DNA of 64,000 nt, from contig JANAVB010023996.1 in assembly GCA_029216955.1 (NCBI GenBank), forward strand, positions 19,486,700 to 19,550,699. Direction: 5' to 3'. Each line of letters begins with the position of its first letter. Position 1 is the first letter of the stretch. The notes under the pieces are model-generated. The model had not been told where the DNA came from, did no database searches, and saw only the letters and a program-made list of their open reading frames with translations. The position numbers were made by a program, and so were the translations under genes. Below, in pieces: positions 21,857 to 43,882 of this stretch. The stretch comes from Iris pallida (Eukaryota > Streptophyta > Magnoliopsida > Asparagales > Iridaceae).

Positions 21857-21888
21857 AACTCGACCTGCATGGGCCACCACTAAAAATG
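21857..21888 (-). promoter_or_regulatory. Leader / primer-binding region of Element A
   Basis: On the minus strand, immediately inside the 5' LTR, the sequence is CATTTTT followed by AGTGGTGGCCCATGCAGGTC. The same 20-base block follows the 5' LTR of Element B. It does not look like the standard initiator-Met PBS (TGGTATCAGAGC). The tRNA primer is not identified. Confidence 0.5.
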
Positions 21889-23651
21889 TGTCACGACCCG
21901 CACCCTAGAGTAAGGGCACGAGAAGTGGGTACGTCCAGCCTACGCCGTAGTGTCGGCGGTAGAACGCTGTCCTAGGTCAATCATCTAACAATATAAAGTA
22001 CCTGTACAGTTTATACTCTTCGAATGGAGGTGACAAACAGAAAACAATCTCAATCACATCTAGGTAGAAGAATGAAAGATAGATAGATAGACAGTAACTC
22101 AAAGAGAACGGTAGAATAGATGAAATAAGTCCAAGTGTCTAGGATAACATAACATCAGAATGTTAACTCATAATACAATAAGTCTAAGAGTCTATACATC
22201 TCCACATCTCAAAATACAACTCAGAATGTGAGACAAAAAGATAATACAGAAAAGACTGTCTAGCTAAACTAGCCTAGACTACTGGACAACATCCTCAGCT
22301 GCAGGTGGATCCTGCTGAGGGTCCACAACATAAGTATCATCTAGTCCTGCTCCATAATAGGTAGACACCAGGGCCTCATCCTCATCCTCTGTAATATTTT
22401 CAATAGGTCCAGTCAGGACAGGAACGAGCACAATACATCTCATGCAGTGCATAGTATGATAGGAAATATAAAGCATGCAATAGAGTAAAATACAGAAAAT
22501 GCTGAAAGAAGATACATGTAGCAAAAGAGATAACTGTAATGAAATATCTACTATAATAGAGAACTAGCAGTGTCTAGTGAGTCAGAGTAAAATATAGACA
22601 TATAAAATGGCATAGGAGATTCATGGCTACAGCTAAGAGTGATTCATGACTATAGCTACTGGGGTAATATCCACATGACTATTTCCACTCCCCCATCCCC
22701 AATCAATACACAAGGATCCATTCAAGTTATGTTAAGATTCGTGATAAGCCCATAAATGGGAGATTCATGAGAGGCTCTGTGAGCATGAGAGTACATGAGT
22801 CACAAGCGATTCGTGAATCTATGAAAGCATAGAGATACATGATGATTCGTGAAAAGCACAAACATGCTGTATCTGATGCTCCCGAGGGGATAACATCTCA
22901 TGAAAAGATCTATATAGTACCAATCCGTGATAACAATCGTGTCAGCATCAAGTAAAATAATCTAGAGCAAGAATATAAATCCTGGCAAATATGAAACGGT
23001 CAGAGAATGTACTCGCCTGCTGTATGAACGTCTGTAGAGAATACGCTATCTGAGGAGAGGTGTCTGGCTCCTGATCAGAGCAACACAAGTCACAATGTAT
23101 TCTAAATAGTGAAAATGAAGTCTACTATGCATACTACATGATTCTAGGTCAATCTGGTCAAAAGTCAACTCTTGGTCAACTCAACAGTCAAACTAGGTCA
23201 CAGGAAGTCATACTAGGTCAAATAAGGTCAAACAAGATCAAACAAGGTCAAACAAGTTTAATCTAGGTTAAAGTCAACTCCTGGTCAATATTCTAATCAA
23301 ACTAGTCAAATACTAGTAAACATGATCAATCTGGGTCAAGTCTAGGTCAAACTTAGACCAACTAAGGTATTGGTCAAACAAAGACTAGTCAACAAGATAA
23401 TTAGGTCAAACAAAGACTAGTCAATAAGGTAATTGGGTCAAACATGGTCAGACTAGTTAAACTAGTCATTTTTAGGTTAATTAGGTCATGGTTTGACCAA
23501 TAGTTGACTTTAGTCAACCATGGTCAACAAGGTCAACTAGTTAGTATTTTTGGTCATTAGGTCAATTGAGTTAGCCTCTAATGCCATAGGCTAGCAACCT
23601 AGGCCATAGGCTAGATAACCTATAGGTTTCCATATAAACTATATTTATAAG

Positions 23652-23728
<77 letters not shown>

Positions 23729-23952
23729 TATATATATATTATATATATATATATATATATCATATATTATATATATTATATATATCAATATATGAATACT
23801 CTATAATACAATCACACTCACAATATATATATATATATATATATATATCTAATATATATATACATACACATAACTATATAGGCCTATAGACTAAGTATAC
23901 TCATATATCATATAGGTACCTATATATAGATACCATATATAATCTAATACAT

Positions 23953-23984
<32 letters not shown>

Positions 23985-24015
23985 ATATATATTATATATT
24001 AATATATATATATAC

Positions 24016-24046
<31 letters not shown>

Positions 24047-24204
24047 TTTTTTTTTGTATATATATATATATATAATAATAATATTATATATATACATCTA
24101 TATATATTATATATATATATATATTTTTTTTTTTGTATAGATCTAATATAGATATATATATATAGATCTATATATATATTATGTATATTATATCTATATA
24201 TATA

Positions 24205-24254
<50 letters not shown>

Positions 24255-26297
24255 CAATACAATATATAGAGAGAGAGAATTAGAGTGAGGGAGTGAATGA
24301 GAGAGAGGATAGAGACCACACAGGAAATGGGGGGGGGGGGGCTTTTCTCAGTTTTCCTGAGAATAGGAAACCCCCAAACGCACCACACAGTCACATATAT
24401 ACTATATATATATATACACAACTACCAATATACACAACTAAACATCCCAAAACTCACCTACACACTCACATACATATATACTACATATATATACACTGAA
24501 ATACACTAATACATGTATAAATCATATTGAAATTTGATTTGAAATTCGTTTTTGCAAAACTGGAAAATTAACCAAAACTGGAAATATTGCACTGTTCATT
24601 CGAAAAGTAGGTAATCCTAATTTCTCATACAAAACCGAGCTAAGGCTCGATACTAGTGGTTGGTAAGTGAGTCCCACAATGTACCCTAGTGTCTAGGGGG
24701 CCTGACATGACACCACGACACGGTTTAACGTGTCCAAACTCACAAAAACTCCACTCGAGTAAACTGGGATACACGAACACGTACACAGCGTCGTGCACGT
24801 GTTCACGTGTCTCGTGGACACGACACGAGCCACGTGGAGCCTCGTGGTCATGCCCACGTGTAGCCCACGTGTTGGGCTACACACTCGTGTCATCACGAGG
24901 TGTCCTTGACTCGTGTCCATGCGACACGAGTCGCGTGTCTAAGTCGAATTTTTGACTGGACTGTGCGCGTGCACTGCAGTGCGTGTCCAGTGCGAGTGAG
25001 ATTTCTCACTCGATACGACACGAGAAGTTGTGAGATTTTGGGGGCATGTTCGCAGACATTGCCCCCCTCGTGTCCACCAATTTTGGTGTGTCGAAGTGCC
25101 CTGTGCAGTGAGCACGAAGGGTGTGGTAGCAGGGCACTGTACGCAAGCCTCGTACAGTGAGTTCGTGTCCGTTTTGGACACGGACACGACTCAGAAATGT
25201 GTTCAGTCCACTTGGGTTGTGACCTACTAGTCTAGAGCTACCAGAAAATATAATTTGTTTTACAAAAACACAAAAACAGATTCTTTGTGGCATTTCATCA
25301 AACAAGGTTTCCTAGTCTAGGATACATGTCCGATACGGACACCAACCCAATCCTATTTTTCACCAAACTTGACCCACAGTTCCCTAGTACCTAGATGCAT
25401 GCAAATATGAAGAGAAAACACATTATTAACAAGGTTTATGGGCATTTACCTATTTGTGCAAATCCAATGAAAATTAATAAAGAGGGGGGTGTCCTCTTTT
25501 CTTGGTGATGCCCAAAGCCCCTCAAATCCTCAATAGCAGGCCCTAACTAGTACCCTCTAGTGTAGGGGAGTCCAATGCAAGAAACTAGAGTGAATTTGGA
25601 TCAAAATTGATCAAGTTGTGGTCTTGTGAAGAAATGGGAATTTCAAGGGTTAAAATTCATGTAAAAATGTTCATGAATGATACAATGGGTTAATATAGGA
25701 TGGTGTAGGGCTAGGGGGGGTGTCCTATGGCCGGCCAAGACAAGGGGGGGTGTCCTTGGCTTTCCTTCATGGAGAAGGCAAGGACTTTGGTGTAAAGTCT
25801 TGATATTTTGAGTGGTTTAAGCAAAATATCTAATAAAGTAATATCAAGATATTATCCCACTTTAACCATGACCAAATATCTATCCCCTTAGTCATTCTAG
25901 GTTAGTAGCTAACCTCTAGATTAGGCCAAACTTGGTTAGGGACTATCATGACACTAATCAATAATTAATTAATAATAAAAACACATAAATCCAAATAATT
26001 CTAAATAAATCTTAGAAAATTACCAAAAATACCCTTTTAGGCTAAAATCACTAATTTGGTGTTCTAAGCCTATGGCTAAGCTCACATGGTCATGGCAACT
26101 CCTAGTTTAAGGAATAACTAGGGTTTACACTAATGTTTTACTAGTAAAGTCATAAAGTCATAAGTCATGACTTTGGAAATGGTTTAACTTAACTAAAATC
26201 ACCCAAAAATCATATTATGACTAAAATACCACTAATAAATAATAAAAAATAATAAATTTTCAAAAAATATCCCAATTTCAGAAAACTGGGTGTTACA
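21889..26297 (-). repeat. Element A 5' LTR (right copy)
   Basis: 4,409 bp, colinear with the left LTR. It differs by scattered substitutions, by longer disordered AT and T-run tracts at 23650-24270, and by a short extra copy around 25730-25760 that duplicates the GGGGTGTCCT motif. Its promoter would drive leftward transcription of gag. It also contains small open frames such as 22279-22524 with no known domain. Confidence 0.9.
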
Positions 26298-26302
26298 CCC
26301 TG
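26298..26302. repeat. Target site duplication of Element A, right copy (CCCTG)
   Basis: Directly follows TGTTACA, the outer end of the 5' LTR. Identical to 15087-15091. Confidence 0.9.
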
Positions 26303-26311
26303 AACCTGCAC

Positions 26312-27595
26312 TGATGAGAACATAAAATATTATATTTTTATCCTTTAATGTCTACCATTTTATGTTCATTTCATGACTAAAAGTACTCACTATTTAGGAT
26401 GCAGTGGGAGACACTAAGTGTAAAATGGTGCTAAATAGCAAATTTGGACAATTTTGACACCTTTTACCAAAATTGGCATAACTTTCTCATCCAAAATGTA
26501 ATTGCGGTTCTTCAAAATGATTTGAAAAGTTAAGATAAAGATCTACAACTTTCATATTTTGAGTTTTTCGAGATTCAGACTGCATCATGAAAAAATTAAG
26601 CTTGTACTTGAGCCAAAGATGTTGTGAATGAAAATAAGAATCAAAATAACTATTTTACTACTTGTTCTATGACTTAGTTTTTTTTGTTTGAGAAGTTGTA
26701 ACTTTTAGAGAATTTGAGAAAGATATTGTGGGCTTCAAACAACCAATTTATAGTATATAAAAGGGTAGCAATCATGAGAGAATGGGACCACGACACACAA
26801 CTCTTCTTCTTCCTCTCCAACTTTTCTTTTGAAGTTTTGATGAACATGTGCGACTAAAAGTCTTGTTGGTCGAAAGAAACAGAAGTTTTGGAATCAATAA
26901 AATTGTGAGATCTTAATTATTTTTATTTTGATTTATACTTTGAGTATTGAATATTTTTCTATGCCCACCTTCATGATTGTTTTGTTTAATTACCTCGAGG
27001 CCTACTATACATTATTCATTTCAATATGCTGCTTAATTAGTATCAAATCCGCAATTGTTTGATTCCTCTAATTTGTTAAGCAACCAAGATTTAATGAACT
27101 TTTTGTTTTATTAGATCTTAGGAGAAAAACTTTTGACAAAACTAAATACAACCCCTTGTGCTTGTGTTGTTTTGCTTCATCGATCTATTGGTTCTTTAAA
27201 ATTGCTAGATTAAATCTTCAGTGCTGTTTTGGATTATTTAGTAATTAAAGTTAATTAGATCGCTTGATTTTAATTAACTAAGCTTAAGAGATAGGAAGAT
27301 ACTTCCAACGATAAATATTTAAATTATGAGTTAATTTATAATTGCATCGATGATCAATTTAAGATCCCAACGATGAACGTTGATTAAGACCAATATTTTC
27401 CTTTAATTGATTTCAATACTTTAATTATTTTTAGCTCGTCTTAAATTTTTTTTATCATATTCAAACTCTCTCCCCCATCCTTGTTCACATAGCATAAAAT
27501 TATACTAGTTACTCTCCGTAGGGTCGATTCTTACTCTCATTTCTACATATAATTTAAGAGTAAATTTTATTTTTGAGTGCCTACGACAGTACACC
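26312..27595 (+). repeat. Family D LTR, plus orientation (D1 left LTR)
   Basis: Opens TGATGAGAACATAAAATATT and ends near CTACGACAGTACACCA, features shared by LTRs of Athila/Tat-type gypsy elements. About 1.28 kb. Its better-quality duplicate is at 42580-43873. No gene is contained. Confidence 0.65.
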
Positions 27596-27607
27596 AAATT
27601 TTGTATT

Positions 27608-28332
27608 TGAGAACATAAAATATTATATTTTATCCCTTAATGTCTACCATTTTATGCTCATTTCATGACTAAAGTACTCACTATTCTTCTATTTTGATTT
27701 AGGATGCAGTTAGAGACACTAAGTACAAAATGGAGCTAAATAGCAATTTTGTACAGTTTTGATACCTTTTTATCAAAATGGCATAACTTTCTCATCCGAA
27801 ATGCAATTGAGGTGCTTCAAAATGATTTAGAAATCTAAGACAAAGATCTACAACTTTCATATTTTGAGTTTTATGAGATTCAGAATGTATTATGGATGAA
27901 ATTAGGCTTGAAGTAGAATCAAAGATGTTGTGAAAAAAATATTAATCAAAATAACTATGTGAAAATTTTGAACAAGTAGAAAAATAGCTATTTGGTTCCT
28001 ATTTTCGTTCACAGCATCTTTGACTCAACTTCAAGCCTGATTTCGTTCAAGATGCAGACTTAATCTCGAAAAACTAAAAATATAAAAGTTGTAAATATTG
28101 TCTTAGCTTCCCAAATCAATTTGAAGCACCCCAATTGCATTTCGAATGAGAAAGTTATGTCCATTTTGGTAAAAGTTGTCAAAACTTTTCAAAATTGCTA
28201 TTTAGCTCCATTTTGCACTTAGTGTCTCAACTTCATTCTAAATTAAAAGAAGAATAGGTACTTTTAGTCATAAAATAAGCACAAAATGGTAGACATTAAG
28301 GAATAAAAATATAACATTTTATGTTCTCATCA
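27608..28332. repeat. 725-bp palindrome of two truncated family D LTRs
   Basis: The plus-oriented LTR start (27608 to about 27960) meets a minus-oriented copy (28332 down to about 27970). The arms pair throughout at roughly 85% identity, leaving a spacer of about 10-30 bases. The minus arm continues into D2. Confidence 0.85.
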
Positions 28333-29950
28333 AATACCCCCACACTTAACTTTTGTTCGCTCTCGGACAAAACTCTAAATTATTTTTTCAAAACGAAAAT
28401 CAAGGTTGTAATGCCATAAATAAAGAATAACCAAGCTCATCGAAACTCATAACATATCAAAATATATTATTAAACAACTACTCATTACTTAATAAGTATT
28501 TTCACTTGAAGATAGAGTAAACTAAATTGGTAGACCCTCACGGAAATAAACACTCAACTCTCATGTATTTGAAGGGTATGTATTTCGCTCATATTCATTC
28601 CAAAAGAAATGATCTACCATAAGCTTGTATATCTTCTCGTCTCCATCACTGGAATCACATGCATAACATAATCTAAGGACTTTTTATGGGTTCTAATGGG
28701 GCTTAGGATCAAGGTGGAATATATTTGGAAGTGTAGCTCAAAAGTCATCAAAACTAGTAGAGCAAAAATGATTTAATTTAAGCTTGAATATAAAACATGT
28801 AAAATCAATCACCCCATTCAGCTTCTTCAGTTTGAATTTGAAGCATTCAACATACCCCTTTATTGGAATTTTAAAAAAATTTGAACATGGATATCAAAAG
28901 TAATTTCCTCCGTCACTTCTTTTCTTTTCTTTTTTTCTATTTTTTTTTCTTTTTTTTCTTCTCAATTTTCTTTTTTTTTTCTTTTTTTTTTTATTTTTAC
29001 AATAATGGAACTCATTAATTTGAGAATAAAAATATGTAGCCAAACTAGAAATTCAGATACCCCCACATTTATTTCTTATAAACCCATACATATCATAATG
29101 CTCCACCAGCTTTACAGCTTAGGTAAAGGATCTTTTTATCCAGGTTAAAGCTTGTCATGTGTGTTCACAAAAATAAAAGTAGTAAGGCTCAAAGGAGTTT
29201 TACCAAAGGAAAAATAATTTTAGGGTAGGCTATTTGACTTAAGTTGCATGTAACAAAGAGGACCTTAATCATGTTCATGTATGCATATGTCGATGTGACC
29301 TCGAAGAGAATCAAAGCAAGTTCTAGAAAAATAAATCTATGGAAGAATATCACTCATTAAAAAAAATAGTAGACTGACGTGTCAGTATAAAGGCTCAAAA
29401 CCTACTGGTTTTGTCTACCAAATTTAGTCACTACCATCCTAAAGAAAAATAACTAGACCAATTAATTCTACGTTGAAAAGATTACTTATTCAATCATGTT
29501 ATGAATTTTTTTTAAACTTAGTTAAATCTTCCTCATGACATACACAACCAAAAATTATAAAAAAGCACAAAAAACAACTCTCATTAAAAAATTATATTTA
29601 TTTATTTATTTTGAAAAACCATGTATTAAAAAAAACCAAACATAAATCTCCTCACCTACACTTAAAACTGACATTGTCACCAATGTAAGTCTAAATGCAA
29701 AGAAAAGAAGAAAATAAACAAACATAAAAATTCAAGAATAAGAAAATACTTCCCATGATGCCTCCCAAGCAGTGCCTTTGTTTAATATGTCGTTGGCTCG
29801 ACTCTATGCACACTTGACACAACTATGAGGGGTTTCACATATTGAATAGAGGCCTAAAAATAGGGAATAAAACATCTTGTTAAAAATTGCCAATGCCATA
29901 TAAGGAAAGTTACCTGACTGTTGTATTTTTAGAAAGTCAGTGGATGCTGC
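28333..29950 (-). mobile_element. D2: 3' non-coding region of an Athila/Tat-like gypsy element
   Basis: On the minus strand AAGTTAAGTGTGGGGGTATT directly precedes the LTR start TGATGAGAAC, a clear polypurine tract. Upstream are a second GTGGGGGTAT at 29067, a poly-A/G low-complexity tract (28915-29000) and CACTGCTTGGGAGGCATCA at 29755-29775. The last resembles sequence common in the 3' region of this lineage. No coding sequence is visible in these 1.6 kb. Confidence 0.6.
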
Positions 29951-29955
29951 TACAG
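29951..29955. repeat. Target site duplication of Element B, left copy (first assembly copy)
   Basis: TACAG immediately before the LTR. The same five bases occur at 46256-46260 and after the 3' LTR at 60351-60355. Confidence 0.8.
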
Positions 29956-32567
29956 TGTCACCCCCATTGCCCGTATTTCGTATTTATACTCGTAATTGGA
30001 TTTTGGCAGGTATTTTATTTTCTGGACTTGTGGAATTTTGGGTTTTTCTCATATTCTGGGTTTCGGCTCGGCTCGATTTTAATTGATTTGGTTGAGTTGG
30101 TTTGATTTTAACCCAAGAGGACACCTTAGCTATACTCCACCCACCCTCAACAACACACCCACCCCTTAAATCCCACCTAACTTTTCTCTCTCCTCTTTAC
30201 TTTCATTTTTCCTCCATCTTCTTCTTCCTTCCTCCACAACACCAACACCATAGGCAAGTGCACCTTGCCACCACATGAGAACCCTATTTTATTTCCATTA
30301 GCTAGATTAGGCCTTGGTGAACAACATTAGAACTTGGCATTTTGTGATTTGGGGTTTCCATTTTTCTAGATCTAGGTTTTAACCATTTTGGAAATTTTTG
30401 GTTTTGATCTATTAAACTTGTAATTTTTTTTGTTTTGATGCTTCCATGTGGAAGAGAATTCAATTTTACCCAAGTTAGAACTTTGAAAATCCAAATTTGG
30501 TTTTGATTTGGCTAAGATATGAAAGATTGAATTTTTGGTTCTTGATGCTTCCTCTCGGCCTGGAGAAGAAGACCTCAGTCTGCGCTCTTTAGCGCAGTAC
30601 TGAACCGCGTATCCTCCCCTCGGCCAGCGCTCTTTAGCGCAGCGCTGACGTGCAGCTCGCCCCTTGGCGAACCGTGTCGCTCTCTACCGCACTCGGCCAT
30701 GCGCCATCGGCCCATGCGCCCTCGGCCGTGCGCCATCTGAACCCAGCGCCATCCTCCTAGCGCAAGCCAGTCCATGCGCCATCTGACCCTGCGCCATCCT
30801 CCCCTACGCAATTGTCCTGTGCCATCTGACCCTGCACCATCTGACCCTACGCCACCTGCACCCTGCGCAACTTGCACCCTGTGCCACCCATCTCCTGCGC
30901 CTTTGTCCCGCACCTTGGCTTCCGGCCAATTGACCCCTGCGCCATCAACCCCCTGCGCAACCCACTTGCCATGATGATTTGGTTTTATTTTCCTTAAGCT
31001 TGGCTTCTCTTTCGGGGATTGGGTTTTGAGATCTTGTTCCACACAACGACTATCTTACCCAATATGACCTGGCACGATTTTAGTATTTGCTATGACTAGT
31101 ACGGTTTTCGTGATTTTGTGATTCATGATCCTAGTACTTCTGATTTTCTGGATAATGACCCGATGGGTGCATTCTTGACTTGTAACCTGATAACTTGATA
31201 GTGGCCCGTGGCGGCGCACTCTTGACTTGTAACTTGTAACTTGACTTGACTTGAGCTGTTGCGACGGCTAACTTGACTTGCATAACCAACTTTGACACCG
31301 TGGGTGTTCCTGCTTGCTTGCTTGTGCAATCTACTTATCTTGTCTTGTATTCATGTCTAGGACGTGACTCCCTGGTTCCACGGTCAGGGATTTGCACTGA
31401 ATATGGATTAGGCTAATAATTAGATCAAACTATAGTTCATGGAGAATTTCCAGTCACAGGCAATCTCGTTATCTGGGCTTTAATTGGACTTGTAGCTTGC
31501 CGACGAGTAGAGCACATTTCCAGCATACTGTCATGTGTTGCACCCTCTAAGTCACCTAAGGTTATCGTCTCCGGGGCGATGTACCCAACCATACTCTCAA
31601 CCCGCGGAAGGATAACTGGATGGTCTGCAGGGCTTGGGACTAAATTCTCATTGCATCTTGTTAGTAATTAGGCTTGTGATAACCCTAGTTAGTTAAAGTA
31701 GTAAGCCGTAGTAATTGCTTGGCCGCTTGTGAATGTATGGTGTCCAGCCCTGTCTTAGTCTCGTCTTGTTCCTGTACCCGGTTACTCTTGTACATGATTG
31801 TTTTACTTATATAATATATGGGTAGAGACAGAGTGCTATTCAGGCGAAGGGTTACAACCCTGGTCCTTGTTTGTTGAAGGGTTGTAACCTGGTCCCCGAA
31901 TGGTTCCACGTCCCTAGTCGTCTATTGTCCTGTTGTTCTCTTACTTACTTGTACTTTTCTTTCATTTTCTTATGTTCTGATATGCTGGCTTTTGTTCTTA
32001 TTTCGTGGCCTCCTTTGTGGCACTTCTCTTTCTGGGGTTTGACCCAGCTGGTTTTGTGTGGCCAGATTTCGAGCAGCACCCGAGGATCTACCGAACCTCC
32101 AGCCCGATGGTGGCGACTAAAGGAACCCGGGCTACGAGTGTTTTCTATTTTGTTTCGCTCACTCTATTGTAAAAATTATTCTTTTGAGGCGTTTAGCGAC
32201 GAGCACCTGTTAGCTCGATGCACCTTTACTTACTGTCTGCCTACGGGCTGTAAACATGATTAACAAATCCTAGGGTTGATCATGTATGACTTAACTCTTG
32301 TAGTCCTTGCATTTTGTACGACTAGCTTCATGATCAGCTGATATGTAATATTTGGGACGCTTTTATTGTATATTGGTGGTCAAACATCTTGTAACTATAT
32401 TACTAGCTTGAGATGAGATAATAGGCTTGACCTTAAGAGACCGTTGCTTGTAGTAAACCCTCATATCTAGATAGCCGTGACCGTATAGCGAGATGGACTT
32501 CATTTCTATATACGTAGCTGGCTATGTTCGCCCCCGCTCTCCAGTATTCTGGTTCTGGGGTGTGACA
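29956..32567 (+). repeat. Element B 5' LTR (first assembly copy)
   Basis: Runs from TGTCACCCCCATTGCCC to TTCTGGGGTGTGACA. Same sequence as 46261-48919, with many one- or two-base losses here, so the version in the right-hand piece is better. It holds a GC-rich TGCGCCATCTGACCC repeat at 30690-30965. Confidence 0.9.
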
Positions 32568-33954
32568 TGGTTTAAGTGGTGGCCCATGCAGGTCTTGTCA
32601 ATCAAGAAATGTGAGGGTTTACGAATAGATATCTCAATCATTATTTGTCCTTGATCTCCGCTCATATCCTCTGAAATCTCTGGATTCTTGCCCTGATCAT
32701 GTGCTTGTATCGTTGATCTGTCCTGGTCCTTCCTTATTGTTTTCCCTGTGTCATCTTCTTCAGCGGCACTGTACCTGATCCCGCCGATCTGTAAGGTGGA
32801 GCACTTCACGTGGACCAGCAACCTGGAGATCAAGTCCAGCATTCAGAGTTGCCTCCGAGTTATACCTACTGGAGGAGAGCCCCCAGTTCAGCCCGTTTAG
32901 CCTGCCGAGCCGGATGATGGCACCTTGGTAGGTCTCATCAGGACCTTGATAGCTTCCCAGGATCGCAGAGGAGACGCCTTGCACCAGGCAGTGGTAGATG
33001 CTTTGACCAGAGGCGTCATCCAGGGAACATCGCGGCCAACAGCTTCAAACGCTTGAACCCTCCCTTCTTCGACGGCAGTAAAGATGCGATTGCCGCGGAC
33101 GCTTGGCTTCAGAATACCGAGGTGGTTCTGGAAGCAGCTAGAACACCCGAGAATGAGAAGGTGGCCATGGTGCGCCTGCAGTTGCTGGATTTAGCTCGCA
33201 GTTGGTGGGCGGCACAAGCCATGGGATTAGTGGCACCCATTGCTTGGGCAGTATTTAGAGAGATTCCAGACAAGTATTTCGACGCTGTAGCTCGGTACGA
33301 CCTGCAGACGAGATTTACCAACTTGAAGTAAGGAGGCAGAACAGTCGACAGTTATGCATCTGAGTTTTCTAGACTCAGTAGGTTTGCCCCCACCTTGGTG
33401 GCAACTGAGTTTGATAGGGCCCAGCGGTTCCAGCAGGGACTGTAGTTGGAGATCTTGTTGGCAGTCGAACAGTTCGAGCACCAGACGTTCGATACAGTAT
33501 TGAGAGCGGCTAGGAGGCATGAGTACACCTTCCAGAGGATCGTGGATAGGACCAGAGGTAGGAAGCGGTCCCACAGTCAGATGCATCAATCATCAGCTCC
33601 AGCCCGGCAGCTAGAAGTTTGACTATTGGAACTCCGAGGCGGGCGGCCTCAGTGACGTCGGTTCAGCATTCACCCCGACGTACCCGCAGCAGCAGAAGCA
33701 GAAGCAGACTTCCGCGATGGGTTTCTCATTGCGGGAAGCCACGCCATGTGGTGGCGGATTGTCGTAGAGCGCAAGGACTGTGCCTAGCTTGTGGAGCGCC
33801 CGAATAGGGGTAGTTCATCCTCTTCCAACCTAACCAGTCCATCGGTTAGGGGACCCACCTGTGCAGCAGCAGCAGTACCGGAGGCCATTGTTGCCTCAGG
33901 CCCAGGTGTTTTATCAGCGAACCAGCAGCAGTATACCCAAGCCCAAGTGCAGAG
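32568..33954 (+). pseudogene. gag: Element B leader and gag, first assembly copy, ends at the gap
   Basis: After the conserved leader block (32575-32594) the gag domain is readable at 33053-33331 and 33440-33600 (ARSWWAAQAMG, FTNLK). One CCHC knuckle region near 33720-33790 is partly damaged. More indels are present than in the copy at 49280-50339, which matches it. The sequence stops at the N run. Confidence 0.8.
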
Positions 33955-33967
33955 NNNNNNNNNNNNN
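33955..33967. other. Assembly gap of 13 N
   Basis: Ambiguous bases join two pieces. The piece to the right starts with sequence equal to 17649 onward, and the piece to the left ends with sequence equal to the stretch ending at 50319. Confidence 1.
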
Positions 33968-42565
<8,598 letters not shown>

Positions 42566-42579
42566 CCCTGAACCTGCAC

Positions 42580-43873
42580 TGATGAGAACATAAAATATTA
42601 TATTTTTATCCTTTATGTCTACCATTTTATGTTCATTTCATGACTAAAAGTACTCACTATTTAGGATGCAGTGGGAGACACTAAGTGTAAAATGGTGCTA
42701 AATAGCAAATTTGGACAATTTTGACACCTTTTACCAAAATTGGCATAACTTTCTCATCCAAAATGTAATTGCGGTTCTTCAAAATGATTTGAAAAGTTAA
42801 GATAAAGATCTACAACTTTCATATTTTGAGTTTTTCGAGATTCAGACTGCATCATGAAAAAATTAAGCTTGTACTTGAGCCAAAGATGTTGTGAATGAAA
42901 ATAAGAATCAAAATAACTATTTTACTACTTGTTCTATGACTTAGTTTTTTTTGTTTGAGAAGTTGTAACTTTTAGAGAATTTGAGAAAAGATATTGTGGG
43001 CTTCAAACAACCAATTTATAGTATATAAAAGGGTAGCAATCATGAGAGAATGGGACCACGCACACAACTCTTCTTCTTCCTCTCCAACTTTTCTTTTGAA
43101 GTTTTGATGAACATGTGCGACTAAAAGTCTTGTTGGTCGAAAGAAACAGAAGTTTTGGAATCAATAAAATTGTGAGATCTTAATTATTTTTATTTTGATT
43201 TATACTTTGAGTATTGAATATTTTCTATGCCCACCTTCATGATTGTTTTGTTTAATTACCTCGAGGCCTACTAGTACATTATTCATTTCAATATGCTGCT
43301 TAATTAGTATCAAATCCGCAATTGTTTGATTCCTCTAATTTGTTAAGCAACCAAGATTTAATGAACTTTTTGTTTTATTAGATCTTAGGAGAAAAACTTT
43401 TGACAAAACTAAATACAACCCCTTGTGCTTGTGTTGTTTTGCTTCATCGATCTATTGGTTCTTTAAAATTGCTAGATTAAATCTTCAGTGCTGTTTTGGA
43501 TTATTTAGTAATTAAAGTTAATTAGATCGCTTGATTTTAATTAACTAAGCTTAAGAGAGATAGGAAGATACTTCCAACGATAAATATTTAAATTATGAGT
43601 TAATTTATAATTGCATCGATGATCAATTTTAAGATCCCAACGATGAACGTTGATTAAGACCAATATTTGTTCCTTTAATTGATTTCAATACTTTAATTAT
43701 TTTTAGCTCGTCTTAAATTTTTTTTATCATATTCAAACTCTCTCCCCCATCCTTGTTCACATAGCATAAAATTATACTAGTTACTCTCCGTAGGGTCGAT
43801 TCTTACTCTCATTTCTACATATAATTTTAAGAGTAAATATTTTATTTTTGAGTGCCTACGACAGTACACCAAA
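42580..43873 (+). repeat. Family D LTR (D1 left), second listing
   Basis: Better-preserved version of 26312-27595. It is followed by only about ten bases before the next LTR start at 43883. Confidence 0.65.
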
Positions 43874-43882
43874 TTTTGTATT

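Noticed and set aside
30575..31042. 155-residue minus-strand frame rich in WRRVR and GAGSDGA motifs (also at 46998-47294 and 58323-58730)
   Set aside because: It is produced by the 15-base GC-rich repeat in the Element B LTR and is not conserved as protein.
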